From Chitinophaga alhagiae (GTDB lineage Bacteria; Bacteroidota; Bacteroidia; Chitinophagales; Chitinophagaceae): DNA of 64,000 nucleotides. The first letter of the stretch is position 1, and each line of letters starts with the position of its first letter. Shown here one piece after another: positions 29,185 to 38,233 of this stretch. The notes below the pieces were generated by a model that saw only the letters and a list, made by a program, of their open reading frames with translations, searched no databases and was not told the DNA's origin. The stretch is from contig NZ_QXMH01000002.1 in assembly GCF_003568665.1 (NCBI RefSeq), forward strand, positions 310,001 through 374,000, written 5' to 3'. A program made the position numbers and the translations under genes.

Positions 29185-30615
29185 ATGAATCACGATTTCC
29201 CATCATTTAATGAGTTTAACGAGGATTTTGAAGATTTGAGGGACTTGCTTCAGCAATTTGAAAATCTAAAGGAGGGCAGGTCTCACGCCTTCCTGGATGA
29301 GGATTCTTTCGAACAGATCATCGACTACTATGATGAGCATGACGAGCTTAACAACGCCCTCCAGGCCGTTGAGATCGCCATTGAGCAGTTCCCCTTCTCT
29401 TCCACGCTCTTACTCAAAAAATCAGCCCTTCTCATAGAAACCAAAAAATACCGTGAAGCCCTGGCATTGCTGGAAAAAGCGGCCGTGCTGGACAGTAACG
29501 ATATTAACCTTTATATTCTCAAAACAGACGTGTACCTGGCCATGAACCAGCACGAAAAAGCGGCCGCCCTGCTGGAAGAACAGATCTCCCACTTTGACGG
29601 CGAAGACCGTACGGACCTGCTGCTGGAGTTGGCTGACGTGTATGACGACTGGGAAGAGTTCGAGAAGGTGTTCGACTGCCTCAAAATGTTGCTGGAATAC
29701 GACCCCAACAACGAGGAAGCCCTGCACAAGATCTGCTTCTGGACGGAATTTACCGGCCGCAATGAAGAAAGTATCCGCCTCCACACCAATATCATCAACG
29801 AGCACCCTTACAACCAGCTGGCCTGGTTCAACCTGGGCACGGCTTACCAGGGCCTGAAGCTCTATGAAAAAGCCATAGACGCTTACCAATACGCCGTGGT
29901 AATAGACGAACGGTTTGACTACGCGTACCGCAATATGGGCGATGCGTTTATCCACCTCCGTAAGTTCAACGAAGCTATTGAAGTGCTGCAAAAGCACCTG
30001 GAAGTAGCCAAGCCGGAAGATGTGATCTACGAGGCCATTGGCCACTGTTACGAAAAAATGCGCAAGTTCACGCAGGCCCGCTACTACTACCGCAAGGCCT
30101 CGCACCTCAGCCCTAATGACGACAAGCTGTATCTCAAAATAGCCAAGGCGTACATGACGGAAGAGAACTGGGAGAACGCCATCAAGTCCCTCCAGTCCGC
30201 CCTGCGCATCAACAAACACAGCGCCGAGTACAACATCACCCTGGGCCAATGCTACCTGCAGTTGGGTAGCGACAAGGAGGCCCTGGTGCATTTCCTCAAC
30301 GCTGTGCGCATACGGCCCAACAGCGCGCAGGCCTGGAAAGAGTTTGTACGCGGCCTCTATGCCTCCGGGCATGTGGAGGAAGCGCTCACCCAGCTGGATG
30401 CCGCCGAAGGCCGCCTCGGCCGCAAGCCCGTTTTCCTCTTTTACCGGGCCGCCATGCTCATTGCCACCGGAAAGACCAAGGAAGGCCTGCTGCAACTGGA
30501 AACCGCCCTGCAGCTGCATCCGCGCCAGGTCAAAAAGATGGTGGAGCTGGACCCCTCCATCCTCCAGCATACCGCCGTGGTAGACCTTGTTGCCCGCTAC
30601 AGGCGTAAACGTTAA
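29185..30615 (+). CDS. Tetratricopeptide repeat protein
   Basis: 476 residues from the ATG at 29185 (MNHDFPSFNEF). After an acidic N-terminus, the chain is a series of about ten 34-residue TPR helices (for example SALLIETKKYREALALLEKA, LGTAYQGLKLYEKAIDAYQ, AIGHCYEKMRKFTQARYYY, LGQCYLQLGSDKEALVHFL). There is no signal peptide, so it is probably a cytoplasmic scaffold. The partner is unknown. Confidence 0.9.
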   Translation: MNHDFPSFNEFNEDFEDLRDLLQQFENLKEGRSHAFLDEDSFEQIIDYYDEHDELNNALQAVEIAIEQFPFSSTLLLKKSALLIETKKYREALALLEKAAVLDSNDINLYILKTDVYLAMNQHEKAAALLEEQISHFDGEDRTDLLLELADVYDDWEEFEKVFDCLKMLLEYDPNNEEALHKICFWTEFTGRNEESIRLHTNIINEHPYNQLAWFNLGTAYQGLKLYEKAIDAYQYAVVIDERFDYAYRNMGDAFIHLRKFNEAIEVLQKHLEVAKPEDVIYEAIGHCYEKMRKFTQARYYYRKASHLSPNDDKLYLKIAKAYMTEENWENAIKSLQSALRINKHSAEYNITLGQCYLQLGSDKEALVHFLNAVRIRPNSAQAWKEFVRGLYASGHVEEALTQLDAAEGRLGRKPVFLFYRAAMLIATGKTKEGLLQLETALQLHPRQVKKMVELDPSILQHTAVVDLVARYRRKR

Positions 30616-30622
30616 GTCATTT

Positions 30623-30656
30623 TTTGCTTCTTCTATTAGATTACTTCTTATTTTTG
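30623..30656 (+). promoter_or_regulatory. Promoter upstream of phosphosulfolactate synthase
   Basis: TTTG at 30623-30626 and TATTTTTG at 30649-30656, 22 bases apart. The predicted leader is about 120 bases long. Confidence 0.55.
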
Positions 30657-30780
30657 CCGCGGTTTTCTAAATTGTATACCGTTTGAAAAGCCAACAAAAC
30701 CAATCCAATTACAAGGTAGGCATAGCTTAGTATGACAGTTTGGTGGGAAAAGACCATTAAGAAGAATAAAATCGTGCAAA

Positions 30781-31545
30781 ATGAATTTTAATCTGACGCA
30801 AATTCCTGAAAGAACCGGCAAACCCCGGAGCTATGGGTTAACTATGGTGATGGACAAAGGCCTGAGCGTTGAAGAAGCAAAAAACTTTCTGTCTGCCGCC
30901 TCCCCGCATGTAGACATTGTTAAACTGGGATTTGGCACCTCTTTCGTAACACCCAACCTTCGAGAAAAAATTGCCCTGTACCAGGCTGCGAACATCCCTG
31001 TCTATTTTGGCGGCACCCTGTTTGAAGCGTTCCTCATCCGCAACCAGTTTGATGAGTATGTGAACGTGATCAAGGATTATGGGATCTCTTACATGGAAGT
31101 GTCTGACGGTTCCATCACCATCCCTCACGCGGAAAAATGCGGCTATATAGAAAAGCTCACCAAACATGGCCTGGTACTCAGCGAAGTGGGCTCCAAAGAT
31201 GCCGAGCACATTATTCCCCCTTATAAATGGATCGAACTGATGCGAGCCGAATTGTCGGCCGGCGCCTCTTATGTAATTGCGGAAGCGCGCGAAGGCGGCA
31301 ACGTAGGCATTTACCGCGGCAGCGGCGAAGTGCGCGAAGGCCTGGTGCAGGAAATACTTACCCAGATACCCGCTGAAAAGATCATCTGGGAAGCCCCGCA
31401 GAAAGACCAGCAGCTATATTTCCTGGAGCTGGTGGGCTGCAATGCCAACCTCGGCAACCTGGCCCCTCATGAGGTCATTCCCCTGGAAGCCATGCGTGTT
31501 GGCCTCCGCGGAGATACCTTCCACCTCTTTTTAGACAAAGAATAA
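30781..31545 (+). CDS. comA: Phosphosulfolactate synthase
   Basis: 254 residues of the ComA family, a TIM-barrel enzyme that adds sulfite to phosphoenolpyruvate to give (R)-phosphosulfolactate. Conserved blocks include DIVKLGFGTSFV, PVYFGGTLFEAF, YMEVSDGSITIPHAEK, EAREGGNVGIY and IIWEAPQKDQQLYFLE. The family is best known from coenzyme M synthesis in methanogens; in bacteria it can supply sulfolactate, or cysteate for sulfonolipids. aroE follows after 59 bases. No comB or comC-like gene is adjacent. Confidence 0.9.
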   Translation: MNFNLTQIPERTGKPRSYGLTMVMDKGLSVEEAKNFLSAASPHVDIVKLGFGTSFVTPNLREKIALYQAANIPVYFGGTLFEAFLIRNQFDEYVNVIKDYGISYMEVSDGSITIPHAEKCGYIEKLTKHGLVLSEVGSKDAEHIIPPYKWIELMRAELSAGASYVIAEAREGGNVGIYRGSGEVREGLVQEILTQIPAEKIIWEAPQKDQQLYFLELVGCNANLGNLAPHEVIPLEAMRVGLRGDTFHLFLDKE

Positions 31546-31604
31546 CAGCCGTTGCGGACCACGGGCCGCCCGCGTCCGGGGCCCGCAACTTCCAACTGAA
31601 TACA

Positions 31605-32336
31605 ATGCGCTTGTTCGGCCTCATCGGTTTCCCGCTTTCACATTCATTTTCCAAAGGATTTTTTACAGAAAAATTCCAGCGGGAAGGCATTACAGACTGC
31701 CGTTACGAAAACTTTCCCATTCCCGCTATCTCGCATTTCACGGAGCTTTGGGACCAGTACCCGGAGCTGGAAGGCATGAACGTGACCATCCCTTACAAAC
31801 AGGAGGTGATCCCTTTCCTGCACCACTTCAGCGATGCGGCAAAAGCCATTGGCGCCATTAACTGCATCCGCCGCAAAGGCGCGGAGCTGACCGGGCACAA
31901 TACGGACGTGATCGGTTTTGGCCGCTCCCTGCGCCCGCTGTTGCAGCCCCATCATGCAAAAGCCCTCATACTCGGCGCGGGCGGAGCCGCCAAAGCGGTA
32001 AAGTATGCCTTGCAGGAGATGGGCATTGCCTATACGGAAGTAAGCCGCAAATATTTTGACGGCACTATTCCTTACGAGGCCATAACGCCGGCGGTGATGG
32101 AAGAGCATACAGTGATCGTGAACACCACCCCGCTGGGCATGTACCCTCACGTAAACGATGCGCCGCCCATCCCGTATGAACAGCTCACCAGCCGGCATTT
32201 GCTGTATGACCTGGTATATAACCCGGCCGAAACCCTCTTCATGAAAAAAGGCGCGGAACGCGGGGCTGCCGTGAAGAATGGCCATGAAATGCTGATCCTG
32301 CAGGCGGAAGCGTCCTGGGAGATATGGAACGCCTGA
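31605..32336 (+). CDS. aroE: Shikimate dehydrogenase
   Basis: 243 residues, slightly short for AroE. It reduces 3-dehydroshikimate with NADPH in aromatic amino acid synthesis. The shikimate-binding serines are in FPLSHSFSKGFF, the catalytic lysine in NVTIPYKQEVIPF and the aspartate in GHNTDVIGF. The nucleotide loop is LGAGGAAKAVKYAL, and the C-terminal GHEMLILQAEASWEIW is typical. It may be co-transcribed with comA. Confidence 0.94.
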   Translation: MRLFGLIGFPLSHSFSKGFFTEKFQREGITDCRYENFPIPAISHFTELWDQYPELEGMNVTIPYKQEVIPFLHHFSDAAKAIGAINCIRRKGAELTGHNTDVIGFGRSLRPLLQPHHAKALILGAGGAAKAVKYALQEMGIAYTEVSRKYFDGTIPYEAITPAVMEEHTVIVNTTPLGMYPHVNDAPPIPYEQLTSRHLLYDLVYNPAETLFMKKGAERGAAVKNGHEMLILQAEASWEIWNA

Positions 32337-32376
32337 TGACCTCACCGGGTCTCGCCAGCGGCGCTATCAAAACATG

Positions 32377-32497
32377 CAGGTGGTGAAAAAGTTCCTGACA
32401 AAAGGAATGCCCTCAACCGGCTACATCACTCAATTTACCGGTTTGATCATATAATACATACAGGTGGTGAAAAAGTTCCTGACAAAGGGAATGCCCT
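32377..32497. repeat. 37-base direct repeat at the 3' end of the methyltransferase gene
   Basis: Bases 32377-32413 and 32461-32497 are identical except for one position, with weaker similarity on both flanks. The second copy is the last part of the methyltransferase coding sequence; the first is just beyond its stop codon. The offset is 84 bases, a multiple of three. Confidence 0.9.
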
Positions 32498-33230
32498 TCA
32501 GCCAGCCAAACTGCTCACGGGGCGTAAGATTGAACTTGTATTTGTAAATAGGGTTGATGAGGTAGTATTTCCGTTGGGTGATGACATACCCGGTATCTGC
32601 CGCAATCCTTTCAAACCGCTCTATGGAAATGCCGGTGTCTACCAGTTCCATCAGCTCCTTCACCGTGCCGTCAGATTCCCCGAAAGCCTTTAGCAGCCCG
32701 CGGTAGAGTGGCCTGGGCAGCAGGTGTACATAGGGCAGAAAGCTCAATACCTTGCTGTGGCAGATCTGCTGGTGGCCGCCGTGGGGCATGTACCAGGGCG
32801 GAAAGCCGAAATATACCTGGCCGCGCACGCTCAGCAGGTTTTTCAGGTAGGCTACCAGCTTGTGCTGGTCAGGGATGTGCTCAATAGCATCTTTCAGGAT
32901 GATGATGTCGAACGCATGTTCGAACTCCCCGAAAAAATCAACGTCGTAAATATTTTTGGCGATCAGCTGCAGTTGCCCGTTGTCCGTATACCGCCCCAGG
33001 AAGCCTTTGGCCAGCGCTATCCTTTCCGGGAAAAGGTCTACGCCCACACACCGGCAGCCCGCTTCCAGGAAGGGCGTCAGCACCCCGCCTTCCCCACAGC
33101 CTATTTCCATTACCCGCAACCCCTTCAGCTCCGGGAACTCCTGCTGTATGAAGGGCATCACATAGTTCCTCGAATTATCTACCTGCTGCTGGTACCGTAA
33201 TGTGGCGTCCGAATGTTGTGGTAATGACAT
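32430..33230 (-). CDS. SAM-dependent methyltransferase, class I
   Basis: 266 residues. The SAM-binding motif I is VMEIGCGEGGVLTPFLEAG, followed by the acidic residue in CVGVDLFPE and motif IV-like DIIILKDAIEHI. The C-terminal half (YFGFPPWYMPHGGHQQICHS...) is typical of small-molecule or lipid/glycan methyltransferases of the Methyltransf_11/23 type. The substrate is unknown. It is divergent from the following secreted-protein gene. A copy of its 3' end lies beyond the stop. Confidence 0.88.
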   Translation of the reverse strand: MSLPQHSDATLRYQQQVDNSRNYVMPFIQQEFPELKGLRVMEIGCGEGGVLTPFLEAGCRCVGVDLFPERIALAKGFLGRYTDNGQLQLIAKNIYDVDFFGEFEHAFDIIILKDAIEHIPDQHKLVAYLKNLLSVRGQVYFGFPPWYMPHGGHQQICHSKVLSFLPYVHLLPRPLYRGLLKAFGESDGTVKELMELVDTGISIERFERIAADTGYVITQRKYYLINPIYKYKFNLTPREQFGWLKGIPFVRNFFTTCMYYMIKPVN

Positions 33231-33259
33231 GCTGTTTAAAAATTGCGTGAAAATAGGAC

Positions 33260-33267
33260 TAATTTTG
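33260..33267 (+). promoter_or_regulatory. -7 promoter box fixing the start of the next gene
   Basis: TAATTTTG ends two bases before an in-frame ATG at 33270, so that ATG would precede or abut the transcript start. The usable start is therefore the ATG at 33291. Confidence 0.5.
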
Positions 33268-33290
33268 GAATGGTTTTAGCAAATAAACGC

Positions 33291-33986
33291 ATGTTGAGAA
33301 CGTTACTACTGATATTGATCGCCCTCCCTGCCTTTGCCCAGCACAAGGAGGTAACCGGCATCAGGGCCGAGTATGATTCCGGCGCCGTGGCAGAGTTGTA
33401 CAGCACTACGCCCATTGGCCTTGTGGTGACCTATGCGGACGGGAGCGAGCGCAAAACGGCCGGCCTGCTGAAGGGAGACCTGCGCTGGAGCCAGGTAATA
33501 GTAGAAACGCCCTACGGAGAATGCAGCAACGGCGTGTTGCGCTTTAACCGCAACCAGGTACGGCCAGACAATTACCGCATACGGCTGTTGGTCAAATTCA
33601 GGGAACAGCCTTCCAAACAGCACGAAGTGATGCTGCAACTGCCGTACCTCACCAGTATCCGCTTTCACCATTATGCAGACAGCCTGAAGCGCGGCATCCA
33701 TTTCTACCTGAACGTGGAAGGGATCTACAACAGCGGTAAAATTTACCCGCTGGATACCACCCGCATCCGCTTCAGCGCCAGCGCCGGCAAGCTGATAGGG
33801 CAGGACCTCCTGCTGCCCGCGGCAGACAGCCTTACCCGCAGCATTTCCGTTAATGCCGTATACCGGGGTGACCACCGGGTGACCGCCGCCACGGAAATAC
33901 CCGTAAAACAGGCGCCGGAAGATGAGTCTCTGATCATCAAAAATGAAAAAGACCTCTTCGGCAAACCGAAAAAAAAGCGGAATTAA
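33291..33986 (+). CDS. Secreted protein of unknown function
   Basis: 231 residues from the ATG at 33291, giving the signal peptide MLRTLLLILIALPAFAQ. The mature protein is beta-rich and repetitive in style (GIRAEYDSGAVAELY, GLVVTYADGSERKTAGLL, VNAVYRGDHRVTAATEIPV), with a basic C-terminal tail (KKKRN). I do not recognise a family; it could be a periplasmic or cell-surface beta-sandwich protein. It stands alone between the methyltransferase gene and the SRP RNA gene. Confidence 0.75.
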   Translation: MLRTLLLILIALPAFAQHKEVTGIRAEYDSGAVAELYSTTPIGLVVTYADGSERKTAGLLKGDLRWSQVIVETPYGECSNGVLRFNRNQVRPDNYRIRLLVKFREQPSKQHEVMLQLPYLTSIRFHHYADSLKRGIHFYLNVEGIYNSGKIYPLDTTRIRFSASAGKLIGQDLLLPAADSLTRSISVNAVYRGDHRVTAATEIPVKQAPEDESLIIKNEKDLFGKPKKKRN

Positions 33987-34061
33987 CCGGAACGGCATGC
34001 GGTATGAAACCCGCTACCAATGGGGTTTTAGATGAAAGCTGCGCGAATTGGCCGTTAAATA

Positions 34062-34093
34062 TTTGCATTATATGCAGCTTTGATTTACCTTTG
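34062..34093 (+). promoter_or_regulatory. Promoter of the SRP RNA gene
   Basis: TTTG at 34062-34065 and TACCTTTG at 34086-34093, 20 bases apart: an almost ideal Bacteroidota promoter. The predicted start falls at or very near the first base of the RNA. Confidence 0.8.
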
Positions 34094-34097
34094 CAAC

Positions 34098-34192
34098 GGC
34101 AAGTCTTATACGACCAGCTCCTGCTGAACTCCCCCAGGACAGGAATGTAGCAAGGGTAGGCGGTTGAAGCGGTGCGATATAAGTAACTTGCC
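34098..34192 (+). ncRNA. ffs: Signal recognition particle RNA, small bacterial type
   Basis: About 95 bases, closed by GGCAAGT/ACTTGCC. The conserved apical domain reads CTCCCCCAGGACAGGAAT then GTAGCAAGGGTA: a GGAA tetraloop, the asymmetric AGCAAGG side and the symmetric loop that bind Ffh. A run of T follows directly (ATTTTTTTTTATT), as for a terminator. It targets nascent membrane proteins together with Ffh and FtsY. Confidence 0.92.
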
Positions 34193-34326
34193 ATTTTTTT
34201 TTATTCCACATGGCCAGGTTCCTTCCTAACAATTCCGGAAAAATGTTGCTGCTTTGATTAAATTGCCCGGGATAGCGGAACGGGAACAAACGCCCGTATT
34301 TATTCAAACATAAATGATCTCTTCAT

Positions 34327-34977
34327 ATGAAATTCTTTATTGATACAGCAAACCTTTCGCAGATCCAGGAAGCGCATGACCTGGGCATCCTGGACGGCGT
34401 AACCACCAACCCTTCGCTCATGGCCAAGGAAGGTATCAAAGGGGAAGCTGCCATCATGAAACACTACGAGACCATCTGCGAAATGGTGGAAGGCGATGTA
34501 AGCGCCGAAGTACTCTCTACAGACTTTGCTTCCATTGTGGAAGAAGGCAAAAAACTGGCCGCCATTCACCCCAATATTGTGGTGAAAGTGCCCATGATCA
34601 AAGACGGCGTAAAAGCCATCAAATGGTTCACGGAAAACGGCATCCGTACCAACTGTACGCTGGTGTTCTCCGCCGGTCAGGCCATCCTGGCCGCCAAGGC
34701 AGGCGCCGCCTACGTATCTCCCTTCATTGGCCGTATTGATGACAGCAACTGGGACGGTATTGAACTGATTGCCCAGATTGCCCAGATCTACAGCATCCAG
34801 GGCTTTAAGACCGAAGTGCTGGCCGCTTCTATCCGCACCCCTCTCCACATCGTAAAATGTGCTGAAAACGGGGCTGACGTGTGTACCTGCCCCCTGGATT
34901 CCATCCTGGGCCTGCTGAAGCACCCCCTCACGGACATTGGCCTGGCCAAATTCCTGGAAGACGCCAAAAAGATGTAA
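34327..34977 (+). CDS. fsa: Fructose-6-phosphate aldolase/transaldolase-like protein
   Basis: 216 residues of the short transaldolase family. MKFFIDTANLSQI and DGVTTNPSLMAKEG are signatures; the Schiff-base lysine is in HPNIVVKVPMIKDGVKAI, and TLVFSAGQAILAAKAGA and SPFIGRIDD complete the barrel. It either transfers dihydroxyacetone units in the pentose phosphate pathway or cleaves fructose 6-phosphate; sequence does not decide. A strong terminator follows. Confidence 0.9.
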   Translation: MKFFIDTANLSQIQEAHDLGILDGVTTNPSLMAKEGIKGEAAIMKHYETICEMVEGDVSAEVLSTDFASIVEEGKKLAAIHPNIVVKVPMIKDGVKAIKWFTENGIRTNCTLVFSAGQAILAAKAGAAYVSPFIGRIDDSNWDGIELIAQIAQIYSIQGFKTEVLAASIRTPLHIVKCAENGADVCTCPLDSILGLLKHPLTDIGLAKFLEDAKKM

Positions 34978-35000
34978 TAGCACCATCATAAAATGTATGG

Positions 35001-35027
35001 AAGGGAGCAACCACCGGTTGCTCCCTT
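35001..35027 (+). terminator. Terminator of the transaldolase-like gene
   Basis: AAGGGAGCAACC and GGTTGCTCCCTT form a perfect 12-bp stem followed by a T-run. Confidence 0.92.
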
Positions 35028-35200
35028 TTTTTATCCCCCGCCGGTTGCCCCGCCAGCCTTCACCTGCCGCCCCAAACTTTCATTTCCCTCCAGATATTTT
35101 TTTTTACTTTTAATTTATTACGACTATCTTACTACCTCGTAAAACTATGTACCACGTTAAACAATACTAATAACTTTAAAAAATAGCCAGAATACAAGCA

Positions 35201-36700
35201 ATGGAAGCAAAATTCATCATGGCCCTGGACCAGGGGACCACCAGCTCTCGCGCTATCATCTTTGACAAATCAGGGAACATTGTTGCAGTGGCCCAGAAAG
35301 AATTCAGGCAGATCTACCCGCAACCGGGCTGGGTGGAGCATGACCCGAACGAGATCTGGTCTACCCAGGCCGGCGTGGCCGCCGAGGTAATTGTGAAAGC
35401 GGGCACCACGGGAGACAACATAGCCGCCATGGGTATCACCAACCAGCGTGAAACTACCATTGTATGGGACCGTAAAACCGGTAAACCCTTGTATAATGCC
35501 ATTGTGTGGCAAGACCGGCGTACCGCCGCCTATTGTGACGAGCTGCGCAGCAAGGGCCTGGCGGAAGACATTCGCAGCAAGACCGGCCTCATTGTAGACG
35601 CCTACTTTTCCGGTACCAAAGTGAAATGGATACTGGACAATGTAGAAGGCGCCCGGGCAAAGGCCGAGGCCGGAGAACTGGCTTTCGGCACGGTAGATAC
35701 CTGGCTCATCTGGAACTTCACCAAAGGCAAACTCCATGTAACAGACGTGAGCAACGCCTCGCGCACCATGCTGTTCAACATCCATACGCAGCAGTGGGAC
35801 GAGAGCCTGCTCAAGCTCATGAACATCCCCGCCTCCATGCTCCCGGAAGTACGTGCTTCCAGCGAGGTGTACGGCCATACCGAAGCTACCCTCACCCCTT
35901 ACGAAATTCCCATTGCCGGCATTGCGGGAGACCAGCAGGCCGCGCTTTTCGGCCAGATGTGTACCGAGCCCGGCATGGTGAAAAATACATACGGCACCGG
36001 CTGTTTTATGATGCTTAACACCGGCGAAAAGGCCATCACCTCGGGCAACAACCTGCTCACCACCATTGCCTGGCGCATTGGCGGCAAAACGCAGTACGCG
36101 CTGGAGGGAAGCATTTTTATTGGCGGCGCCGTGGTGCAATGGCTGCGGGACGGCCTGGGCATCATCCGCCACTCAGCAGACGTGGAAGCGCTGGCATTGT
36201 CTGTAAAAGATACAGACGGCGTATACCTGGTGCCTGCTTTTGCGGGCCTCGGTGCGCCCCACTGGAACCAGTACGCCCGCGGTACCATCGTAGGCATGAC
36301 GAGGGGCACCAAAGACGCGCATATTGCCAGGGCGGCGCTGGACAGTGTTGCCTACCAGACCATGGACGTACTGAAGGCCATGGAAGCGGACGCGGGCATG
36401 AACATAGCAGAATTGCGGGTAGACGGCGGCGCAACGGCCAACAACCTGCTGATGCAGTTCCAGGCGGATATTATGGATACCAATGTAGTGCGCCCGAAGG
36501 TGACGGAAACAACCGCCCTCGGCGCGGCTTACCTGGCCGGCCTGGCTACCGGCTTCTGGGACAGTATTGAGACCATCCGCAGCCAGTGGAAGGAAGACGC
36601 GCGTTTCACGCCGGAAATGGAAAACGCGCAACGCCAGCAGATGACAAAAGGCTGGGACCGTGCCGTACGCGCTGCCAAAGTTTGGGCGGAAGAACAATAA
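35201..36700 (+). CDS. glpK: Glycerol kinase
   Basis: 499 residues, the usual size of FGGY-family glycerol kinase, which makes glycerol 3-phosphate. The N-terminal phosphate loop is [15 protein letters not shown]; substrate residues are in [25 protein letters not shown] and [13 protein letters not shown]; the ATP side is [10 protein letters not shown] and [15 protein letters not shown]. glpF follows after 32 bases, forming a glycerol uptake operon. No glpD is in view. Confidence 0.96.
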   Translation: MEAKFIMALDQGTTSSRAIIFDKSGNIVAVAQKEFRQIYPQPGWVEHDPNEIWSTQAGVAAEVIVKAGTTGDNIAAMGITNQRETTIVWDRKTGKPLYNAIVWQDRRTAAYCDELRSKGLAEDIRSKTGLIVDAYFSGTKVKWILDNVEGARAKAEAGELAFGTVDTWLIWNFTKGKLHVTDVSNASRTMLFNIHTQQWDESLLKLMNIPASMLPEVRASSEVYGHTEATLTPYEIPIAGIAGDQQAALFGQMCTEPGMVKNTYGTGCFMMLNTGEKAITSGNNLLTTIAWRIGGKTQYALEGSIFIGGAVVQWLRDGLGIIRHSADVEALALSVKDTDGVYLVPAFAGLGAPHWNQYARGTIVGMTRGTKDAHIARAALDSVAYQTMDVLKAMEADAGMNIAELRVDGGATANNLLMQFQADIMDTNVVRPKVTETTALGAAYLAGLATGFWDSIETIRSQWKEDARFTPEMENAQRQQMTKGWDRAVRAAKVWAEEQ

Positions 36701-36732
36701 CCACAAATTCTACTAAAAAAACTGATATAACA

Positions 36733-37500
36733 ATGTCCACATTCCTGGCAGAACTGATTGGTACCGCGCTGCTCATCCTCCTGGGGGATGGCGTGGTGGC
36801 CAATTGTGTACTTAACAAAAGCAAAGGGCAGAACGGCGGATGGATCGTGATCACAATGGGTTGGGCCATGGCCGTATTTGTAGGCGTATTTGCCGTGGGC
36901 GCATACAGCGGCGCGCACCTCAATTCTGCGGTAACCCTGGCGCTGGCCGTAACCGGCGGTATTGAATGGGCGCAGGTACCCGGCTACCTGGTGGCGCAGC
37001 TGATAGGCGCTATCCTGGGCGCATGCCTGGTATGGGTAGCCTACAAGCAGCAGTTTGACGCAACAGACGATGCGGACGGCAAACTGGCCGTTTTCTGCAC
37101 CGCTCCAGCCGTACGCGGCACGGTCAACAACCTGCTGACGGAGATCATCGGCACCTTTGTGCTCATCTTCGGTGTGTTTTACATAGCAAAGGGCGAAGTG
37201 AACCTCGCCAAGCTGGAGGGGCTGCCCTCCGGAATGGGAACGCTGCCTTCCATACCGGTTGGCCTGGGCGCGGTAGACGCCCTGCCGGTAGCGCTGCTGG
37301 TATTGGCCATCGGCCTTTCTCTCGGCGGGCCCACCGGTTATGCCATCAACCCTGCCCGCGACCTCGGCCCGCGCATTGCGCATTTTATTCTTCCCATCAA
37401 AGGGAAACGGGACAGTGATTGGGGATACGCCTGGATACCCATTGTTGGCCCTGTGATCGGCGCCTTGCTGGCAGCGGCTTTGCACCTGGCATTGAAATAA
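36733..37500 (+). CDS. glpF: Glycerol uptake facilitator (aquaglyceroporin)
   Basis: 255 residues from the ATG at 36733 (MSTFLAELIGTALLILLGDG). It has the six-helix MIP fold. The second pore half-helix has the normal signature NPARDLGPR, whose Asp is typical of glycerol facilitators. The first one reads GAHLNSAVTL, with NSA in place of NPA. It lets glycerol cross the inner membrane for GlpK. Shared operon with glpK; a terminator follows. Confidence 0.95.
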   Translation: MSTFLAELIGTALLILLGDGVVANCVLNKSKGQNGGWIVITMGWAMAVFVGVFAVGAYSGAHLNSAVTLALAVTGGIEWAQVPGYLVAQLIGAILGACLVWVAYKQQFDATDDADGKLAVFCTAPAVRGTVNNLLTEIIGTFVLIFGVFYIAKGEVNLAKLEGLPSGMGTLPSIPVGLGAVDALPVALLVLAIGLSLGGPTGYAINPARDLGPRIAHFILPIKGKRDSDWGYAWIPIVGPVIGALLAAALHLALK

Positions 37501-37520
37501 ATATGCCGTTTGGCTAAGAT

Positions 37521-37552
37521 AAAGGCAGTCTTTCGCGGTAAAGACTGCCTTT
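37521..37552 (+). terminator. Terminator of glpKF
   Basis: AAAGGCAGTCTTT and AAAGACTGCCTTT form a perfect 13-bp stem with a six-base loop, followed by a long T-rich run. Confidence 0.92.
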
Positions 37553-37600
37553 TTTATTTTTTTTTATTTTTATCTTCATGCGTTCCTTCCACTGTATGAA

Positions 37601-38167
37601 ATGACGGGCTACTCTACATATACTGATACAGTATTGCTGGACCTGATGAAGGCCGGAGACCATCGTGCTTTTGACGAGTTGTACAACCGTCACTGGAAAG
37701 CCCTCTATCAAACCGCCTACGCCATGCTCCGGGATGAGAATGCCTGTATGGACATTCTGCAGGACATTTTTGTGTGGTTATGGGAACATCATGCGCACCT
37801 GGTGCTCTCCACCGTACGCGGCTACCTCACTATGGCCGTCAAATACAAGGCCTCCAATTACATCCGCCGCCTGAACCGGCAGCGGCTTTTCTCCGGCCAG
37901 CTGGCCATGCCCGAACCGGCGCCGGCCAACGGTGAGCTGTCTGTAGAGCTGAAGGAGCTGAAAGCCCTCGTTGTTCATTTTACGGAAGACCTGCCGGGCC
38001 GCTGCAGGGAAGTGTTCCTGCTGAGCAGGAACGAGTACCTCTCCAACCGCGAAATTGCCCAAAGGCTGGGCATTTCCGAGAAAACGGTGGAAAACCAGAT
38101 CACCACTGCCCTGAAACGCCTGCGCGTGAAACTGGGCAACCTTTCTTCACTCCTGATCTTTTTCTGA
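37601..38167 (+). CDS. ECF RNA polymerase sigma factor
   Basis: 188 residues of the Bacteroidota ECF group (RNA polymerase sigma-70, family 1). Region 2 is AFDELYNRHWKALYQTAYAML through DILQDIFVWLWEH; region 4 is LPGRCREVFLLSRNEYLS then NREIAQRLGISEKTVENQI. It recruits core polymerase to the promoters of the SusC/SusD genes. The FecR gene 66 bases downstream should encode its anti-sigma factor. Confidence 0.93.
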   Translation: MTGYSTYTDTVLLDLMKAGDHRAFDELYNRHWKALYQTAYAMLRDENACMDILQDIFVWLWEHHAHLVLSTVRGYLTMAVKYKASNYIRRLNRQRLFSGQLAMPEPAPANGELSVELKELKALVVHFTEDLPGRCREVFLLSRNEYLSNREIAQRLGISEKTVENQITTALKRLRVKLGNLSSLLIFF

Positions 38168-38233
38168 AATTTTTTTTGACAACGTATAGGGGGTAGCGCC
38201 TTCCGGCGTGCCTTATATACACATACCCGGTAC

